A stretch of 64,000 nt of DNA from an uncultured Lactobacillus sp. (GCA_937916845.1 CALFSK010000049.1:15929-79928), one strand, 5' to 3'. Numbered from the stretch's first letter, positions 43,608 through 52,768 are shown. Notes: a model not told the origin generated them from the sequence alone. Made by a program: numbers and translations.

Positions 43608-45761
43608 ATGCTTACCAAACTCCGTCAACACCTCAATACGCGGATTGGTTTCTTTTGGCTGCTCGTTATTTTGTTTTGGGCCAAAACACTCTTTGCGTAT
43701 TTAGCTGAATTTTCATTAGGCGTTTCGGATATCCTGCAAGTCTTCTTGATGTTAGTCAATCCAATTGCCATTACGGTGTTTCTCTTTAGTTTGGCGTTCT
43801 ACATTCGTAAAACTGGTTACTACTACTACATCCTCTTATTGATCGATGCTTTAGATACCGTTTTACTGTATGCCAACGTCATCTACTACCGCGAATTCAC
43901 TGACTTTATGACCGTCAGTACCATTACCGGCTACTCTAAAGTTAATCAGGGTTTAACCGGTTCCTCGCTGGCACTGACCAATTGGTACGACTTCATTTAT
44001 TGGGCTGACATTTTAATTCTATTGGCCCTATTCGTCTTTCATCGGATCAAACACGACGACCGACCGATTCCCAAGCGAACCGCTTTTGCCTTCACTTCAG
44101 TGGCCATCGCCGGCTTCGGGTTGAACCTGACCCTTGCAGAATCCAACCGTCCACAGCTGTTAACGCGGACCTTTGACCGTAACTACATTGTCAAATACTT
44201 GGGACTTGATGCCTTCACGATTTACGACGGGATCAAGGATGAGCAAACCAACCACCAACGTGCCAGCGCAAAGAAGTCCGAGCTGGACACCGTCAAAGAA
44301 TTCACGGAATCACACTACGCCGCCCCGAACGCTAAAATGTACGGCATTGCCAAGGGCAAAAACGTGATCGTGATTCACTTGGAAAGCTTCCAGCAATTTC
44401 TCATTGATAAAAAAATCAATGGTAAGGAAGTCACGCCATTCTTGAATAAGCTCTACCACAGTAATTCGACTTATTCATTTAAAAACTTTTTCCATCAAGT
44501 TGGCCAAGGTAAAACCAGTGATGCCGAAAACATGTTGGAAACGAGTACTTACGGCCTATCGACCGGGTCCCTGTTTTCACAGCTAGGCTCGGACAATACG
44601 TTCCAGGCGGCCCCCGCAATCTTGAATCAACGGGCCAAGTACTCCTCAGCCGTTTTCCACGGGAACGTGGCTAGTTTTTGGAATCGGAATAACACTTATA
44701 AGAACATGGGTTATCAGTACTTCTTTGACGCCAGTTACTTTGATACGACTGGTGACAAATCGACCGGATACGGGTTGAAGGATAAGTTACTCTTTAAAAA
44801 CTCCGTTGAATACTTAGAGCGGCTGCAACAACCGTTCTACGTTAAGTACATTACGGTCACTAACCACTTCCCATTCACGATGGATAAAGAAGATACTGAT
44901 TTTAAGACAACCGATACTAGTGATTCCGCCATCAACGGCTATTTCCAGACCGCCCACTACTTAGACCAATCAGTTCACGAATTCTATAACTACCTGAAGA
45001 AAGCCGGTCTGTTAAAGAATTCAATGATTGTCTTGTATGGGGACCACTACGGCCTCTCCAACAGTGAGAACGAAACGTTAGCGCCAATCTTAGGAAAATC
45101 AGCTAGCGACTGGAGCTCGTACGACAACGCCCAGTTGCAGCGGGTCCCATTCATGGTCAACATTCCCGGAACGACCGGGGGTAAAATTGAATCAACGTAC
45201 GGTGGCGAAATTGACGTCTTGCCAACCATCCTGCATTTGCTAGGGATTTCTAGCAAACGTTACATTCAATTTGGGACCGACCTATTCTCTAAGGATCACG
45301 ATCAAACGGTCGCGTTCCGAAACCGCGACTTCGTTACACCTAAGTACACCGTTCTAAATGATAAAATTTATAGTAACGAGACGGGTGAACAAGTCGACGC
45401 GACGGAAGAAGTCCAAAAGCAGATCGACGCTGATCAGAAAAAAGTTAATAAGGAACTGAGTCTCTCAGACTCCTTGAACAATAAGAACTTGTTGCGTTTC
45501 TACACACCAAAGGGCTTCAAGAAAGTCGACGCGGCGAAGTACAACTACGCTGACGGCCTTGAAAAGGAAATCGAACTTCAGAACAAACTGAAGAACGGTT
45601 CCACTAGCCTCTACTCGAAGAACGGCAACAAGTCGACCGAATCGTTGTACCGCACGGATGCACCAGAAGACAGTCATAAGAAAACTGACTCCACGCGGAT
45701 CAAGATCACCAATCCTGATGACAATGATACTTCGGCTACTTCTAGCAGTAGTTCCAAATAA
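43608..45761 (+). CDS. Lipoteichoic acid synthase family protein
   Basis: A 717-residue LtaS-type enzyme. About five N-terminal membrane helices (residues 15-175) are followed by an extracellular sulfatase-fold domain with NVIVIHLESFQQFLI (metal-binding Glu), the nucleophile Thr303 in GQGKTSDAENM, NTYKNMGYQYFFDASYF and LYGDHYGLSNS. It would transfer glycerol phosphate from phosphatidylglycerol to grow or prime the LTA chain. The C-terminal tail is Ser/Thr/Asp-rich. The ATG at 43608 follows GAGG. Lactobacilli often have more than one paralogue, so main synthase versus primase is undecided. Confidence 0.88.
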   Translation: MLTKLRQHLNTRIGFFWLLVILFWAKTLFAYLAEFSLGVSDILQVFLMLVNPIAITVFLFSLAFYIRKTGYYYYILLLIDALDTVLLYANVIYYREFTDFMTVSTITGYSKVNQGLTGSSLALTNWYDFIYWADILILLALFVFHRIKHDDRPIPKRTAFAFTSVAIAGFGLNLTLAESNRPQLLTRTFDRNYIVKYLGLDAFTIYDGIKDEQTNHQRASAKKSELDTVKEFTESHYAAPNAKMYGIAKGKNVIVIHLESFQQFLIDKKINGKEVTPFLNKLYHSNSTYSFKNFFHQVGQGKTSDAENMLETSTYGLSTGSLFSQLGSDNTFQAAPAILNQRAKYSSAVFHGNVASFWNRNNTYKNMGYQYFFDASYFDTTGDKSTGYGLKDKLLFKNSVEYLERLQQPFYVKYITVTNHFPFTMDKEDTDFKTTDTSDSAINGYFQTAHYLDQSVHEFYNYLKKAGLLKNSMIVLYGDHYGLSNSENETLAPILGKSASDWSSYDNAQLQRVPFMVNIPGTTGGKIESTYGGEIDVLPTILHLLGISSKRYIQFGTDLFSKDHDQTVAFRNRDFVTPKYTVLNDKIYSNETGEQVDATEEVQKQIDADQKKVNKELSLSDSLNNKNLLRFYTPKGFKKVDAAKYNYADGLEKEIELQNKLKNGSTSLYSKNGNKSTESLYRTDAPEDSHKKTDSTRIKITNPDDNDTSATSSSSSK

Positions 45762-45793
45762 ATAATCTAAAAACGTTTCAACAACTTAGATTG

Positions 45794-45839
45794 AAAGTCC
45801 CCTGCGGAAATCAAAAAATTTCTGCGGGGGACTTTTTTT
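45794..45839 (+). terminator. Terminator of the LTA synthase gene
   Basis: AAAGTCCCCTGCGGAAAT pairs with ATTTCTGCGGGGGACTTT, followed by T. Confidence 0.87.
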
Positions 45840-45847
45840 AGCAGTCC

Positions 45848-45935
45848 TTACTCGCGCTCCGTTGGGCAGAACCAGTGTGCTCTGAGGGACAGCCCCACGA
45901 CCGCATGTTATCAGTGACAACCGGACTAAGTTTAT
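45848..45935 (+). repeat. Recombined A/B repeat remnant
   Basis: The left end of family A (CGCGCTCCGTTGGGCAGAACC...GTGTGCT) runs straight into the right end of family B (CCCACGACCGCATGTTATCAG...CCGGACTAAG) at a shared GGACnGnCCCA sequence. It is the product expected from a deletion between A and B. Confidence 0.65.
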
Positions 45936-46041
45936 AAATAACTAATTTTTGTCTTTCAGACTTTATCTCTTGGGATTGGCAACCCGCTCAACCGTAGTTA
46001 ATGCTAAACTATAAATAAATCTATTTAAGGGGGCTCAATCA

Positions 46042-47835
46042 ATGGGCGCTTGGCGTTTTTGGTGGGATGGTACCCGCCGCTTTTGGAAAAACTGGGGGAG
46101 CTACGTCGCTTTAATTTTTGGCACAAACTTAGTCATCAGCTACCTCGCAATCCCGTTCTTCAACTGGGCACTGGAACTATTGCTCAAATCACAAGGGGTC
46201 ACGTACGTTTCCTATACTAACCTTGGCCATATTATCATCCGCTACCCGTTAGCGGCGGTCGGCATGCTAATTATTTTACTTGCGATTATTATCTTAGTTT
46301 ACTGGCAATTTGCTTTTCTACTACTTGGTATCATGAACATCTTTCGGGGACGGCCAAAGACCGTGGTCGCCGTTCTTCGGGATACCTTTTCTAGTCTCCA
46401 CGATACGTCGATTAGTACCTTTCTCTTTTTCATCGGCTACTTCGTTGTCATCTTACCGTTTGGCAGCTTCATCTTCACCACGCCACTGCTAAACAAGGCC
46501 AAGATTCCAGCCTTCATCGTCAGCTACCTACTGGATAATCCGTGGATGGCAGTTGGCCTAGCAGTCTTCTATCTAGGGGCCGGTTACATCGGAATCCGGT
46601 TAATCACGTTGTTGCCCCTGATGATTATCGACCAGTTACCTTGGAAAGTAGCCGTGGCGCGCAGTTGGTCTCAAACGCGTTACAAAACACTACGCTACCT
46701 CTGGTACATGCTCGTTATCTTAATTATGGTCATGCTAGTGGTTTCATTACTTTACGCCGCTATCTACGCCGCCCAACTGGCACTAGATAAAACGGCTTGG
46801 GCCATGGCGGCGGCTACCGTTAACTTATTCATCATGGAAAGTGTCACCGAAATCATCATCTGCTACACGACGGCCATCTTTATGATGTTGATCATCGCCT
46901 GTTACCGGCAAGACTTTACGATTCTCCGACAACGGCCTTTCCACTTTAATGAAGCACCCCGTTTGCGACGCTTCACACGCAGTAGCGTTATCGTCGGACT
47001 AGTCTTTGCTAGTGGCCTACTGGTGGCTTTTAACCTGATTTACTTGAACGGGCTAGCGATTACCAAGCCACTTATTATTTCCCACCGGGGTGTCGACGAC
47101 GGCAACGGCGTACAAAATACGATTCCGGCACTCGCTAAAACGAGCAAGTTGCATCCCGATTACGTCGAAATGGACGTTCAAGTCACGAAGGATCATCAAT
47201 TTGTCGTGATGCACGATCCGAGCTTAAAAACGTTAGCGGGGATTAAAAAGAAGCCCGGAAAATTAACGCTTAAACAGTTGGAAAAAATCACGGTTCGCGA
47301 AAACGGCTATGCGGCTAAGATTCCAAGTTTTGATGCTTACCTAAAGGCCGCCCATCAGCACCACCAAAAGCTGCTGGTTGAGATTAAAACGAGCTCGGTC
47401 TACACCCGTGCGGATACGCAACGCTTTATTGACCGTTACGGCAAAACGCTGATTGCCAACCATGACCAGGTACACACGTTAAGCTACCGCGTCATGAGTG
47501 ATTTGAAGCGGTTGGATAAGCAACAATTCGTGAGCTACATTTTGCCGTATAACTTAACGTTCCCCCATACCGACGCCAACGGCTACACCATGGAAGTGAC
47601 AACGCTCAACGATCACTTCGTGGATAAAGCTGAGCGTTACCATAAGGCCGTTTACGCTTGGGACATCGATGATACTGATCAAATGGATCAGATGATGTTC
47701 ATGGGCGTCACCGCGATTATTACGGACAACCTTCATGAAATGCAGACGGAGGCTAAGACCAACACTGAAAATCCTAGTTACGCGAAGTTACTGTTGACCT
47801 TTATGAACGAACTTAGCCTAACAAGTAACGACTAG
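46042..47835 (+). CDS. Membrane-anchored glycerophosphodiester phosphodiesterase
   Basis: A 597-residue protein. Residues 1 to about 340 form a GPDPase_memb-like domain with about eight hydrophobic segments; the C-terminal GDPD domain contains ISHRGVDDGNGVQNTIPAL, YVEMDVQVTKDHQFVVMHDP, KLLVEIKTSS and WDIDDTDQMDQM, including the catalytic His pair and metal-binding Glu/Asp. It hydrolyses glycerophosphodiesters, possibly lipoteichoic acid-derived or phospholipid-derived, which suits its place next to an LTA synthase gene. GGGGG-type ribosome site before the ATG. Ends at a bidirectional terminator. Confidence 0.9.
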   Translation: MGAWRFWWDGTRRFWKNWGSYVALIFGTNLVISYLAIPFFNWALELLLKSQGVTYVSYTNLGHIIIRYPLAAVGMLIILLAIIILVYWQFAFLLLGIMNIFRGRPKTVVAVLRDTFSSLHDTSISTFLFFIGYFVVILPFGSFIFTTPLLNKAKIPAFIVSYLLDNPWMAVGLAVFYLGAGYIGIRLITLLPLMIIDQLPWKVAVARSWSQTRYKTLRYLWYMLVILIMVMLVVSLLYAAIYAAQLALDKTAWAMAAATVNLFIMESVTEIIICYTTAIFMMLIIACYRQDFTILRQRPFHFNEAPRLRRFTRSSVIVGLVFASGLLVAFNLIYLNGLAITKPLIISHRGVDDGNGVQNTIPALAKTSKLHPDYVEMDVQVTKDHQFVVMHDPSLKTLAGIKKKPGKLTLKQLEKITVRENGYAAKIPSFDAYLKAAHQHHQKLLVEIKTSSVYTRADTQRFIDRYGKTLIANHDQVHTLSYRVMSDLKRLDKQQFVSYILPYNLTFPHTDANGYTMEVTTLNDHFVDKAERYHKAVYAWDIDDTDQMDQMMFMGVTAIITDNLHEMQTEAKTNTENPSYAKLLLTFMNELSLTSND

Positions 47836-47862
47836 TTATTTCTAGGACTACCCGCTTCCACT

Positions 47863-47914
47863 AAAAAAGGGTCCTTATCATCAGCAATTAACTGATGACA
47901 AGGACCCTTTTTTA
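47863..47914. terminator. Bidirectional terminator
   Basis: AAAAAAGGGTCCTT pairs with AAGGACCCTTTTTT with an inner TCATCAG/CTGATGA helix, between convergent genes. Confidence 0.9.
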
Positions 47915-47916
47915 CT

Positions 47917-48921
47917 CTAATGGTGCGCGTTTTTCTCAAATAAGGTCGTACTGTGTAACGGACTGCGGCGTTCTGGATATAGCCGCATCATTAACTGGTT
48001 GACCGCATTCGGCGCTTCACCGAAGCCACTGGCGATTAAACCTAATTTCCCAGGATAAGTTACCGTATCCCCAATGGCCGTAATTCCGGGAATGTCCGTA
48101 TTCATCTCGGTATCCACGTCAAACAAATGATTCGTCATGGTTGGCACAACGTCCCAATTTCGAATGACCTTATTATCCGCGATAAACCCATAATTAACGA
48201 TCAAATCATCCACGGCTAACGTTTCTTCCGCGGTTCCCCGGACTTCTTTCATGCTCAAGTTAAGCTGCCCCGATGGTGTTTTAGCGAGTGCCTTAATCAA
48301 AAATGGGGTCTTGATTTCAACGGACGACGCCTTCAACAGGTCAACACTGTGTTCCATGCCCCGGAACTGATTACGCCGGTGCATGATGTACACTTTTTTA
48401 GCTACCTTTTCCAACATCAAAGCCATGTCGATTGCCGAATCACCGCCACCGGCAACTAACACCGTTTGATCCTTAAACTTATCTAGACTAGGAATATGAT
48501 AAAATAGCTGGCTACCTTCAAAGTCACCGGCATTATCAACGGCTAAGCGCCGGGGTTCAAAGGCCCCACTCCCAGTTGCGACAATAATGGCCTTCGTATG
48601 CGAAACCGTCCCGTTGACGGTCGTGACGGTAAAGTCCCCCATCGCACCACTCACATTGACTACCGCACTGCTTAACGCAACATCAATTGGGAATTGTTTC
48701 ATCTGGCTCGCCAATTGGCTAACTAAATCGGTCGCTTTAATCGCCGGGTACCCCGCAACGTCGTGAATCATTTTTTCCGGGTAAAGGGCTTGGACTTGCC
48801 CACCCAACGTTGGAAGACTTTCTAATAACTGGACCCGCGCATTGCGCATCCCTGCATAAAAGGCTGCAAACATCCCAACGGGACCGCCGCCAATGATGGT
48901 CAAATCATATTCTGCACTCAT
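47917..48921 (-). CDS. Ferredoxin/flavodoxin--NADP reductase (TrxR-like, YumC type)
   Basis: A 334-residue flavoprotein of the thioredoxin reductase fold. It has IIGGGPVGMFAAFYAG, LGGQVQALYPEKMIHDVAGYP, VAGGGDSAIDMALML (NADPH site), HRRNQFRG and AIGDTVTYPGKLGLIASGFGE. No CxxC redox pair is present, which separates it from thioredoxin reductase and fits ferredoxin--NADP reductase type 2. The ATG at 48921 is preceded by GGAAG; an upstream extension of 29 residues is unlikely. It is divergent from the hydrolase gene at 49040. Confidence 0.9.
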   Translation of the reverse strand: MSAEYDLTIIGGGPVGMFAAFYAGMRNARVQLLESLPTLGGQVQALYPEKMIHDVAGYPAIKATDLVSQLASQMKQFPIDVALSSAVVNVSGAMGDFTVTTVNGTVSHTKAIIVATGSGAFEPRRLAVDNAGDFEGSQLFYHIPSLDKFKDQTVLVAGGGDSAIDMALMLEKVAKKVYIMHRRNQFRGMEHSVDLLKASSVEIKTPFLIKALAKTPSGQLNLSMKEVRGTAEETLAVDDLIVNYGFIADNKVIRNWDVVPTMTNHLFDVDTEMNTDIPGITAIGDTVTYPGKLGLIASGFGEAPNAVNQLMMRLYPERRSPLHSTTLFEKNAHH

Positions 48922-49039
48922 GCTTTCACTACTTCCTAATCGTTTATTCGTTGGCTTAATTTTAGAGGATTCACTAAGGTTTTGCAAAACCAATTTCCTA
49001 ATTTTCAACTATAATGGGTTTAGAAAGGAAAGTGATCGT

Positions 49040-49810
49040 GTGCGACGCTCTAAAATCATGACTTGTATGGCAGTTATCAGCGCGGCCGTTGTCACCCTGA
49101 GCGGTGCTTATTGGCAGTGGCGCTTGACGCCATTAAAACACGTTCAAGTCCAATCAACTAACGTTCCAACCGTCTTCGTTGCCGGAGACTACGCGAAAGC
49201 CTTCTCAACTAACGGTTTCGTTCATCGACTGAGTGCGACCCACCTAATGACCCGCGCCTTGATGGTGCACGTTGCTAAAAACGGGCACATCTCCGTTAAA
49301 CAGTTCGCACCACTACGACACAACCCGACTATCCAAGTCGTTTTTGCGGATAATCACCATTCCAAACGGCAGGCACGGCAACTGGCGACCGTTATGCACC
49401 TACTCAATCAGCGTTACCACGTCCAGCAGTTCAATGCAGTTGGTCACTCCTCTGGGGGCAACATCATTTTTGATTACTTAACTGCTAACCACCAGGACGC
49501 TCAACCACGCATCCAGCGCTTCGTGTCCATCGGCACCAACTATCCGAACGCCGAAATCCAGCTTAAACGCTTGCCGCAACAAACTAAGATTCTAAACATT
49601 GCCGGCCAAATTTGGCGAACATCCGGTGACGGAGAAGTTCAGTTAAAGGGCATCCTCGCCTTTAGCAAGTTATTGAACGCCCATCATTTTGAAGTTCAAA
49701 CTAAAATCATTCACGGCAACCCGTTGCGGACCGAACACTCAATGCTCCATATCAACCCAACCGTTGACGCCCAACTAGTTTCTTTTTTGTACGGCACTTC
49801 GAATTCTTAA
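49040..49810 (+). CDS. Secreted/anchored alpha/beta hydrolase (DUF915-type)
   Basis: A 256-residue protein with an N-terminal hydrophobic segment (MTCMAVISAAVVTLSGAYW), then VPTVFVAGDY, the nucleophile elbow VGHSSGGNIIFDYL, FVSIGTNYP and a C-terminal histidine in TEHSMLHINP. This fits the DUF915 alpha/beta hydrolases common in lactobacilli; the substrate is not known. The start is a GTG at 49040 with AAAGGAAAG upstream. The frame is open much further upstream into the reductase gene, but that part is antisense to it. Confidence 0.82.
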   Translation: MRRSKIMTCMAVISAAVVTLSGAYWQWRLTPLKHVQVQSTNVPTVFVAGDYAKAFSTNGFVHRLSATHLMTRALMVHVAKNGHISVKQFAPLRHNPTIQVVFADNHHSKRQARQLATVMHLLNQRYHVQQFNAVGHSSGGNIIFDYLTANHQDAQPRIQRFVSIGTNYPNAEIQLKRLPQQTKILNIAGQIWRTSGDGEVQLKGILAFSKLLNAHHFEVQTKIIHGNPLRTEHSMLHINPTVDAQLVSFLYGTSNS

Positions 49811-49831
49811 ATTATAATCATCATTTTATCA

Positions 49832-49875
49832 ACAGCTACGTAAGATTAACTTGATCTTGCGTAGCTGCGTTTTTT
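49832..49875 (+). terminator. Terminator of the hydrolase gene
   Basis: CAGCTACGTAAGAT pairs with ATCTTGCGTAGCTG, followed by a T run. Confidence 0.86.
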
Positions 49876-49944
49876 ATCATTAATTAATTATCCATAAACC
49901 CAGTCAAGTTGTCCGATAAAAATAACAATAGTAAAGCTGATTTT

Positions 49945-50117
49945 AGCGAAGTCGGGTAGCGTTGGGTGCTGTGTCGGCAAGATTGGCGGGCGAATTTTAC
50001 GCCAATCTTGCGGGACAATTTAAAGACATGGGTTATCGGCTTTAAATTGAGGTTCCAGACCGCAGTGTGGCTGGAACCGTCCCCCATAGCACCCAACGCT
50101 ACCCGACGAAGCGGATA
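49945..50117 (-). repeat. Structured repeat family A, copy 6 (inverted)
   Basis: A perfect 19-pair closing stem (49952-49970 with 50088-50106). Inner hairpins are GCAAGATTGGC, AATTTAAAG/CTTTAAATT and GGTTCCAG/CTGGAACC, the last showing a C-G to T-A change on both arms relative to copy 1. It is flanked by the linker TAACAATAGTAAAG and a short B-like piece. Confidence 0.82.
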
Positions 50118-50259
50118 ATTAAGTCCGTTTGACTACCTGACAAACGATTATTGCGGCTAAACCATCCCACGCTAACCATGTTAGATTAACCTCGTTCGCC
50201 ACTCCCAACGGCAAGCCCGTTGTCTTTGACGCGAATTCATTTTAAAGATGGTGATAAGT

Positions 50260-50478
50260 ATGACTTCACGGCCCATTTCAAATCGACAATTTCAACGTTT
50301 TACCGCAATGCAACCGACCACACACGTCCGTCACAATCAACGCGCAGCCAGCAACTTGGCCCAGACTGATCAAAAACAACGCGTTTTGCGGCAACACCAC
50401 ACGCTGGTATTACAAAAAAGCAATCACCACGTTTTACGTGGCAATCGCAGTATGACCCTGACGACTAAGCATCACTAA
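50260..50478 (+). CDS. Small basic protein of unknown function (possible gene)
   Basis: A 72-residue frame rich in His, Gln, Arg and Thr (MTSRPISNRQFQRF...TLTTKHH) with a modest GGTGAT site before the ATG. No domain or membrane segment. A plus-strand terminator at 50498-50551 right behind it supports transcription in this direction, but codon use and composition are not decisive and the frame could be chance. Confidence 0.42.
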   Translation: MTSRPISNRQFQRFTAMQPTTHVRHNQRAASNLAQTDQKQRVLRQHHTLVLQKSNHHVLRGNRSMTLTTKHH

Positions 50479-50497
50479 ATTGATGCTACGTCAGTTT

Positions 50498-50551
50498 AAG
50501 TTCGGTTAAACGACGCTCTTTCAATCAGAACATCTTTAACTGAACTTTTTT
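50498..50551 (+). terminator. Plus-strand terminator behind the small basic frame
   Basis: AAGTTCGGTTAAA pairs with TTTAACTGAACTT (one mismatch), followed by TTTTT. The 27-base loop is long. Confidence 0.6.
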
Positions 50552-50600
50552 GATACCTGACCAGCTTGCTTAAGAATCTAAACTAACTATTTAAAAGCAA

Positions 50601-51485
50601 TTAATCCTTTTCGTGATCTAACTTATTAAGGGCCCGCTTTAAAACATCTTGCGCGTCAGCATCTAACGACGGGTAAGCTAAGGGTAATTCTCCCATCCGC
50701 TGATTGATGATCTCCGAAACGCAGAGGCGCGAATACCACTTACTATCGGACGGAATCACGTACCACGGCACTGATTTCGACGCCGTTTGCGTAATCGCAT
50801 CTTCATAGACCCGTTGGTAGTCGTCCCAGTATTTCCGTTCCCGGACATCGGCCGCCGAGAACTTCCAATTGTGACTTGGAATTTCAATCCGGCGAATAAA
50901 CCGTTGCTTCTGTTCCGCTTTCGACATGTGGAGGAAGAATTTCAATACCAGGTACCCGTTGCGTTGCAAGTATTCTTCAAAATATTTCAAATCTTCAAAC
51001 CGTTGCTCAAAGAAGGCGTCGTCCACTTGTTCTGGCTTTTGAATATCACCGATATGGGCGTTCAGAATAATCTCTGGGTGCACGCGGCTAACCAAAACGT
51101 CTTCGTAATATGACCGGTTAAAAATACCAATCATCCCCCGCTTCGGGACTTGATCGTGGATGCGCCATAGGTAATCATGGGCGAGTTCGCGACTACTTGG
51201 TTGTTTAAACGACGTCACTTGGCAGCCTTGCGGATTGACCCCGCTCATGATGTGCGCAATCATACTATCTTTGCCCGCAGCGTCCATGGCTTGAAAAATA
51301 ATCAAGACGCCTCGCCGATCTTGCGCGTATAGTTTGCCCTGCAACTCCGTTAATTGCTTAATATTTTTCGCAATCTCAGTTTTAATGGCCTTTTCATCCG
51401 CGTACTTTTCATCCGGAGTCGTCGCTAGTTTCGTTAGCCCTAGCGTTTTCTTACCCGTATATCGATATTCTTTTTCAAAATTCAC
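50601..51485 (-). CDS. Polyphosphate kinase 2 family protein
   Basis: A 294-residue PPK2 enzyme. Walker A lies in IIFQAMDAAGKDSMIAHIMS, followed by GCQVTSFKQPSSRELAHDYL, the lid GIFNRSYYEDVLVSRVHP and the arginine-rich RFIRRIEIPSHNWKFSAAD. It transfers phosphate between polyphosphate and nucleotides; relatives of this length mostly phosphorylate AMP or ADP using polyphosphate. It stands alone and is divergent from the nucleoside hydrolase gene. Confidence 0.92.
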   Translation of the reverse strand: MNFEKEYRYTGKKTLGLTKLATTPDEKYADEKAIKTEIAKNIKQLTELQGKLYAQDRRGVLIIFQAMDAAGKDSMIAHIMSGVNPQGCQVTSFKQPSSRELAHDYLWRIHDQVPKRGMIGIFNRSYYEDVLVSRVHPEIILNAHIGDIQKPEQVDDAFFEQRFEDLKYFEEYLQRNGYLVLKFFLHMSKAEQKQRFIRRIEIPSHNWKFSAADVRERKYWDDYQRVYEDAITQTASKSVPWYVIPSDSKWYSRLCVSEIINQRMGELPLAYPSLDADAQDVLKRALNKLDHEKD

Positions 51486-51649
51486 GTGTCTGACTTCCCT
51501 TCATCACCGGTTGATTATTGGCACAGCCAATTAATCAATTTACTTTGACTGTAAGTATAAGGCAGCGATTACATTTTGACCAGTCATTCCCCTACTTCAT
51601 AATCCGAACAATTGCCAGTTTTATCCGCTTGGTAATTCGCAGTCAACCG

Positions 51650-51678
51650 TTGTCACAGCCGTCTGAAACGTTTACAAT
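51650..51678 (+). promoter_or_regulatory. Promoter of the nucleoside hydrolase gene
   Basis: TTGTCA (51650-51655), 17 bases, TACAAT (51673-51678). The -10 overlaps TGAAACGTTTACA, which looks like a cre site lacking one central base, so catabolite control is possible but weakly supported. Confidence 0.6.
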
Positions 51679-51740
51679 TAAATCATAGTTCTACCAAGGT
51701 CACCGACACGGTGAATACCTAATCAGGGAGGATGTTACTA

Positions 51741-52697
51741 ATGGCAAAACGCAAAATGATTTTAGACTTGGATACGGGGATCGACGACGCACTAGCAATT
51801 GCTTACGCGGTCGGCGCTCCCGACGTTGATTTAATTGGGATCATTAGTTCATACGGTAACGTGGTCGTTCCACAAGCGGCCGACAATAGTTTACGGATTT
51901 TGGAATTACTTGGCGCAACCGATGTTCCAGTCTTTCTAGGTGAACCACACTCCAGTACGACTGAACATTTCGACGTTATGGCGATTTCACAACAGATTCA
52001 CGGGAAAAATGGGATTGGTGAAGTGGATTTACCAGCACCTAAACGTGCCGTTGAAACGCAGTCCGGCGTAGACTTCTTAATTGACGCCGTTCACCAGTAT
52101 GGTGCCGACCTCACGTTAGTGCCAACCGGTCCATTAACCAACTTAGCCGCAGCGCTCAAAAAAGCACCGGATATCGCGACAACAATCGGTAACGTGACCC
52201 TGATGGGTGGTGCCCTGACAGTTCCCGGTAATGTCAGTCATTTTGCCGAAGCTAACATCAACCAAGACGCAGAAGCAGCTAATGACGTCTTCACCAGTGA
52301 CTTAAACTTGACCATGGTCGGATTGGACGTCACGTTACGAACCTTGCTGACCAAACACGAAACGCAACAATGGCGTGATTTGAAGACCACTGCGGGCGCT
52401 AAATTCGCCGACATCGTCGATTACTACATTGCCGCTTATGAAGTCACCAGTCCCGATTTACACGGCTGTGCCTTGCATGATCCATTAGCCGTCGGGGTTG
52501 CCTTAGACCCTAGCTTTGTCACTACTTTAGACCTCAACATGTTCGTTGAAGCGGAAGACGTGGACTACGGACGGACGATTGGTGATCCGGCCCGGCTTAA
52601 CGACCCAACCAACGTGACGGTCGCCTTAACGGTGGATAAAGATCGTTACTTGAAGACCTTTATGACCTACTTAACCACCCTCTTTAAAAAGAATTAA
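51741..52697 (+). CDS. Inosine-uridine-type nucleoside hydrolase
   Basis: A 318-residue nucleoside hydrolase that splits N-glycosidic bonds of ribonucleosides. The calcium-binding DxDxxxDD motif is DLDTGIDDALA at the N-terminus. Further blocks are LVPTGPLTNLA, VTLMGGALTVPGNVS, FAEANINQDAEAANDVF and GCALHDPLAVGV with the catalytic histidine. The GGGAGG site fits the ATG at 51741. Substrate range cannot be read. Confidence 0.93.
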   Translation: MAKRKMILDLDTGIDDALAIAYAVGAPDVDLIGIISSYGNVVVPQAADNSLRILELLGATDVPVFLGEPHSSTTEHFDVMAISQQIHGKNGIGEVDLPAPKRAVETQSGVDFLIDAVHQYGADLTLVPTGPLTNLAAALKKAPDIATTIGNVTLMGGALTVPGNVSHFAEANINQDAEAANDVFTSDLNLTMVGLDVTLRTLLTKHETQQWRDLKTTAGAKFADIVDYYIAAYEVTSPDLHGCALHDPLAVGVALDPSFVTTLDLNMFVEAEDVDYGRTIGDPARLNDPTNVTVALTVDKDRYLKTFMTYLTTLFKKN

Positions 52698-52715
52698 CAT
52701 TGCTATTTAAAACCG

Positions 52716-52768
52716 AAATAACACCGTCCCACCGTCAAAATTTGGCTAGTGGGACGGTGTTATTTTTA
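52716..52768 (+). terminator. Terminator of the nucleoside hydrolase gene
   Basis: AAATAACACCGTCCCAC pairs with GTGGGACGGTGTTATTT, followed by T. Confidence 0.9.

Noticed and set aside
48893..49039. N-terminal extension of the alpha/beta hydrolase
   Set aside because: The 49 extra codons are antisense to the start of the reductase gene and lie before a well-spaced GTG start with AAAGGAAAG.
3591..50117. Interpretation of the repeats as a CRISPR array
   Set aside because: The copies are dispersed, about 175 bases long, self-complementary and without regular short spacers or cas genes.
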